Position numbers and translations under genes: made by a program. A model generated the notes under the pieces. The model was not told the DNA's origin, searched no databases, and was given only the letters and a program-made list of their open reading frames with translations. Positions 46,366 to 64,000 of a DNA stretch of 64,000 nucleotides are shown piece after piece (the first letter of the stretch is position 1; every line of letters starts with the position of its first letter). Source of the DNA: Trematomus loennbergii (lineage: Eukaryota; Chordata; Actinopteri; Perciformes; Nototheniidae); contig JAAOOA010000033.1 in NCBI GenBank assembly GCA_012861695.1, positions 9,416,325 to 9,480,324 on the forward strand, written 5' to 3'.

Positions 46366-48319
46366 TTATTTTGGTTCAAAAGTTCACTGTTGTAGATCCT
46401 GGTCTGACTTCTTTAACGCTGGGTACAAATTCAGGCATATTCTCCAAAAGAAACATCAAAGACGACGGCTGCAGCTGCTGAACATTTATCTTTTATTCTG
46501 CACAACTGGTCAATTCACCAAAACATCTGGAGGAATATTTAAGGCTGTAGATAGACTTAAATGATACACACATCTGGCAACAAAGATGGAATAAAGGAAT
46601 TAAGTTAGTATGCTAAGAATACAAAATATAAAATGTCATACTTAAAAATGATACCTTATCAAATGCTGTGTATTTAAAACACCTCAAAATGAATACAGTT
46701 CAGGATTGAGCCTTTAAGAAACTCTCATAAATAGGAAGTTCAGATATGAACAAAGTAGTCTCATTTCACATTTAAGTTGCTTTTTTACTCTCCCATTTGA
46801 TTTCCCTGTTACAATGAATAAATGTTCTTTAATATTGTTCTAAAATAACAAAGACAAAGGTTATTGAAAAATGTTCACTAAGTGGTTCAAGGAAAGGTTT
46901 AGCTTTGACTCAAAAATGTGTTAATTCATAGGAGCCCCAAAGTAGACCAGCTTGCAATCTAAGCAGTAAAGGACAAAGTATTGTATTTATTTATTGTCAA
47001 ATGTTTGAGCTTTTATGAATACCACATCTGTATTTAATTTACTATTAAATTACAATCTTTAAACTCCACTTCCAAATGTGAATGTCCATCCTCAGATAAT
47101 CACAGTTTTAGCATCATCGTTATAGTTCTACATAAAACCATATCCATGTGGTGGGTCACGACGCTCACAACTTATTTAGACTGAAATTACTTTAGTTGTT
47201 TGCTCATAATAATAGTTGAAGAAGGAGAATAAGATGCAGGCTTATAATAAATAAATAAGATGAATTGTAAATAAAGTTTATAAAATGGGATACAGGTTGG
47301 TACACAGGTGCTCTGTGAAGTGAAAAATGCTCTGTGAATTAAAATAATTAAATGAACTTAATACTACGTACTGGATCCATTTAGTTTAAATAATCTAAAA
47401 ATACCAAAGCTGTGGAAGCGGAGCCAGGCTTCGCAGCTGGGCTTGTTTAAACCAGCAGCACTCTGTTGTTACTCCTACGCTGCATGGTAAACCTATGATT
47501 TGCGTGTGGAGCTTGTTTGGAATTTTTCAATTTTCTTCTGAGGCTCTGCATTTGGAATAAGGACGAACTGTTTCTGCGGCGACCTCGTTCTGTGTTGATC
47601 TACCCTGGGGCTCCTGTCGCTGAACCGGAGCTCTGAAACATAAGCCAGGATGAGTCTTGTCCTGGAGAATTACCAGACCGCCACAGCAAGTGCTTACAAA
47701 CACATTTACAGCCGTACAACCAAAACCCCATCATTAAAACCTTCTTTAAAAGCTTCGGTCCCCCAATGGAATTAGCAATCATTTAAACAGTGAGGAATTT
47801 AACTAGCAAGTCCAAATGTATAAGCCGATTGCTTTTAAAAAAAATTGTTCCCTGTCATCATCTCCATCATCTCCACAGGCAGATTTGTCCATTTCTGGCT
47901 GATAGAAAAGAGGACATTCTGGAGCAATGGCAGTGCAGTTCAAAGTAATAAAGCAAGGGCCGTATAGCTCCAAAATATCACCTAATTTATACATGTATCA
48001 CTCTCTCTCAGCCCCCCCACCCCCATGCCACACACACACTTTCTCTTGCACACATTCCAGGTTCATTACCACATCATCTTCACCAGGACTTGGGAAGTCT
48101 TCTTCACTAATCCAATAACAGCCGGAACCACAGTGGGACTAATCTTTCTTTTCTTTTTTTTTCAGTGCAATTCATGGGTCTCTCCTTTCGGTCCGGCTTC
48201 AATCAGTGGTCCAGTTTGAATTCCCAGTCTAGTCAAGACAAGAGAGGCCTCATCAACAATGGTCCCGTTCAGATTAACAAATGATCTAAAAGAGTCTGTC
48301 CAGTCGTGTGCAGTCAAAT
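46366..48319 (-). other. arhgap26: arhgap26 3' untranslated region (probable)
   Basis: Non-coding sequence downstream of the arhgap26 stop on the - strand. Candidate poly(A) signals, AATAAA on the - strand, are at 46986-46995 (two overlapping), 46492-46497 and 46365-46370. If the conserved stop is real the UTR begins at 48383. The true 3' end cannot be chosen from sequence alone. Confidence 0.5.
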
Positions 48320-63762
<15,443 letters not shown>

Positions 63763-64000
63763 CTGTTGAGGGGGTGTTAGAAGAGAGTAAGCGAGTAGCA
63801 TTTACAAATATCACAACACCTTTATGGAACAATACAGTTCTACAGCACATCAAATATCTGCTCAAATGGCCATCAACTTTAATCAACACACTATCCAGAA
63901 CATTGTTAAAGAAAACTGAAACGTATGTCAGAAAATTACGTTTACCTGCCCTTATACAAATTGTGTAAATGTTTTATCTTTATTTCAGTAAATGAATTTG

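Overview
The window is vertebrate nuclear DNA, almost certainly from a spiny-rayed (percomorph-like) teleost. The evidence is split coding exons with GT-AG introns, many dinucleotide microsatellites, several families of short DNA transposons, an L2-type LINE, and a DNA-binding domain with the nine-residue zinc-finger insert known from fish glucocorticoid receptors. No bacterial or viral gene is present. The species cannot be named from the sequence.

Two conserved genes lie tail to tail. On the + strand, positions 1 to about 45,320 hold the 3' part of nr3c1, the glucocorticoid receptor: first zinc finger (19939-20108), a 27-nt micro-exon (21618-21644), second zinc finger (28825-28941), hinge and start of the ligand domain (31692-31963), then ligand-domain exons at 36141-36285, 37573-37703, 39950-40106 and 40569-40721, followed by a 3' UTR of roughly 4.6 kb. 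The exon for the N-terminal transactivation domain is not in the window; 1-19938 reads as intron. On the - strand, 63,762 down to about 46,400 holds the 3' part of arhgap26 (GRAF1, a RhoGAP): the end of the RhoGAP domain, the serine/proline-rich linker (with a polyserine run and a 36-nt exon) and the C-terminal SH3 domain. ARHGAP26 next to NR3C1, tail to tail, is the arrangement also found in human, so this looks like conserved synteny.

The introns carry most of the repeats: foldback or MITE-like elements at 2239-2632, 3284-3665, 7376-8520 (with an inverted partner at 4945-5647), 11490-12282, 12919-13369, 13733-14478, 25559-26987 and 27156-28109; a 5'-truncated L2-like LINE at 33757-35815 with a separate inverted 3' tail at 32866-33062; a CpG-rich 11-bp tandem repeat at 24141-24230; and a gutted piggyBac element with TTAA flanks at 51235-52403. 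Degenerate A/T-rich tandem repeats fill the gap between the two gene ends.

The points most worth a second look are: single-base frame breaks in two nr3c1 exons and one at the arhgap26 stop codon, all of the minus-one type and probably assembly errors; the alternative micro-exon in the receptor's DNA-binding domain; a (TG)n/(AC)n pair that brackets a ligand-domain exon and forms its splice acceptor; and the transposon structures with readable target-site duplications. I found no sign of a wholly new biological system.
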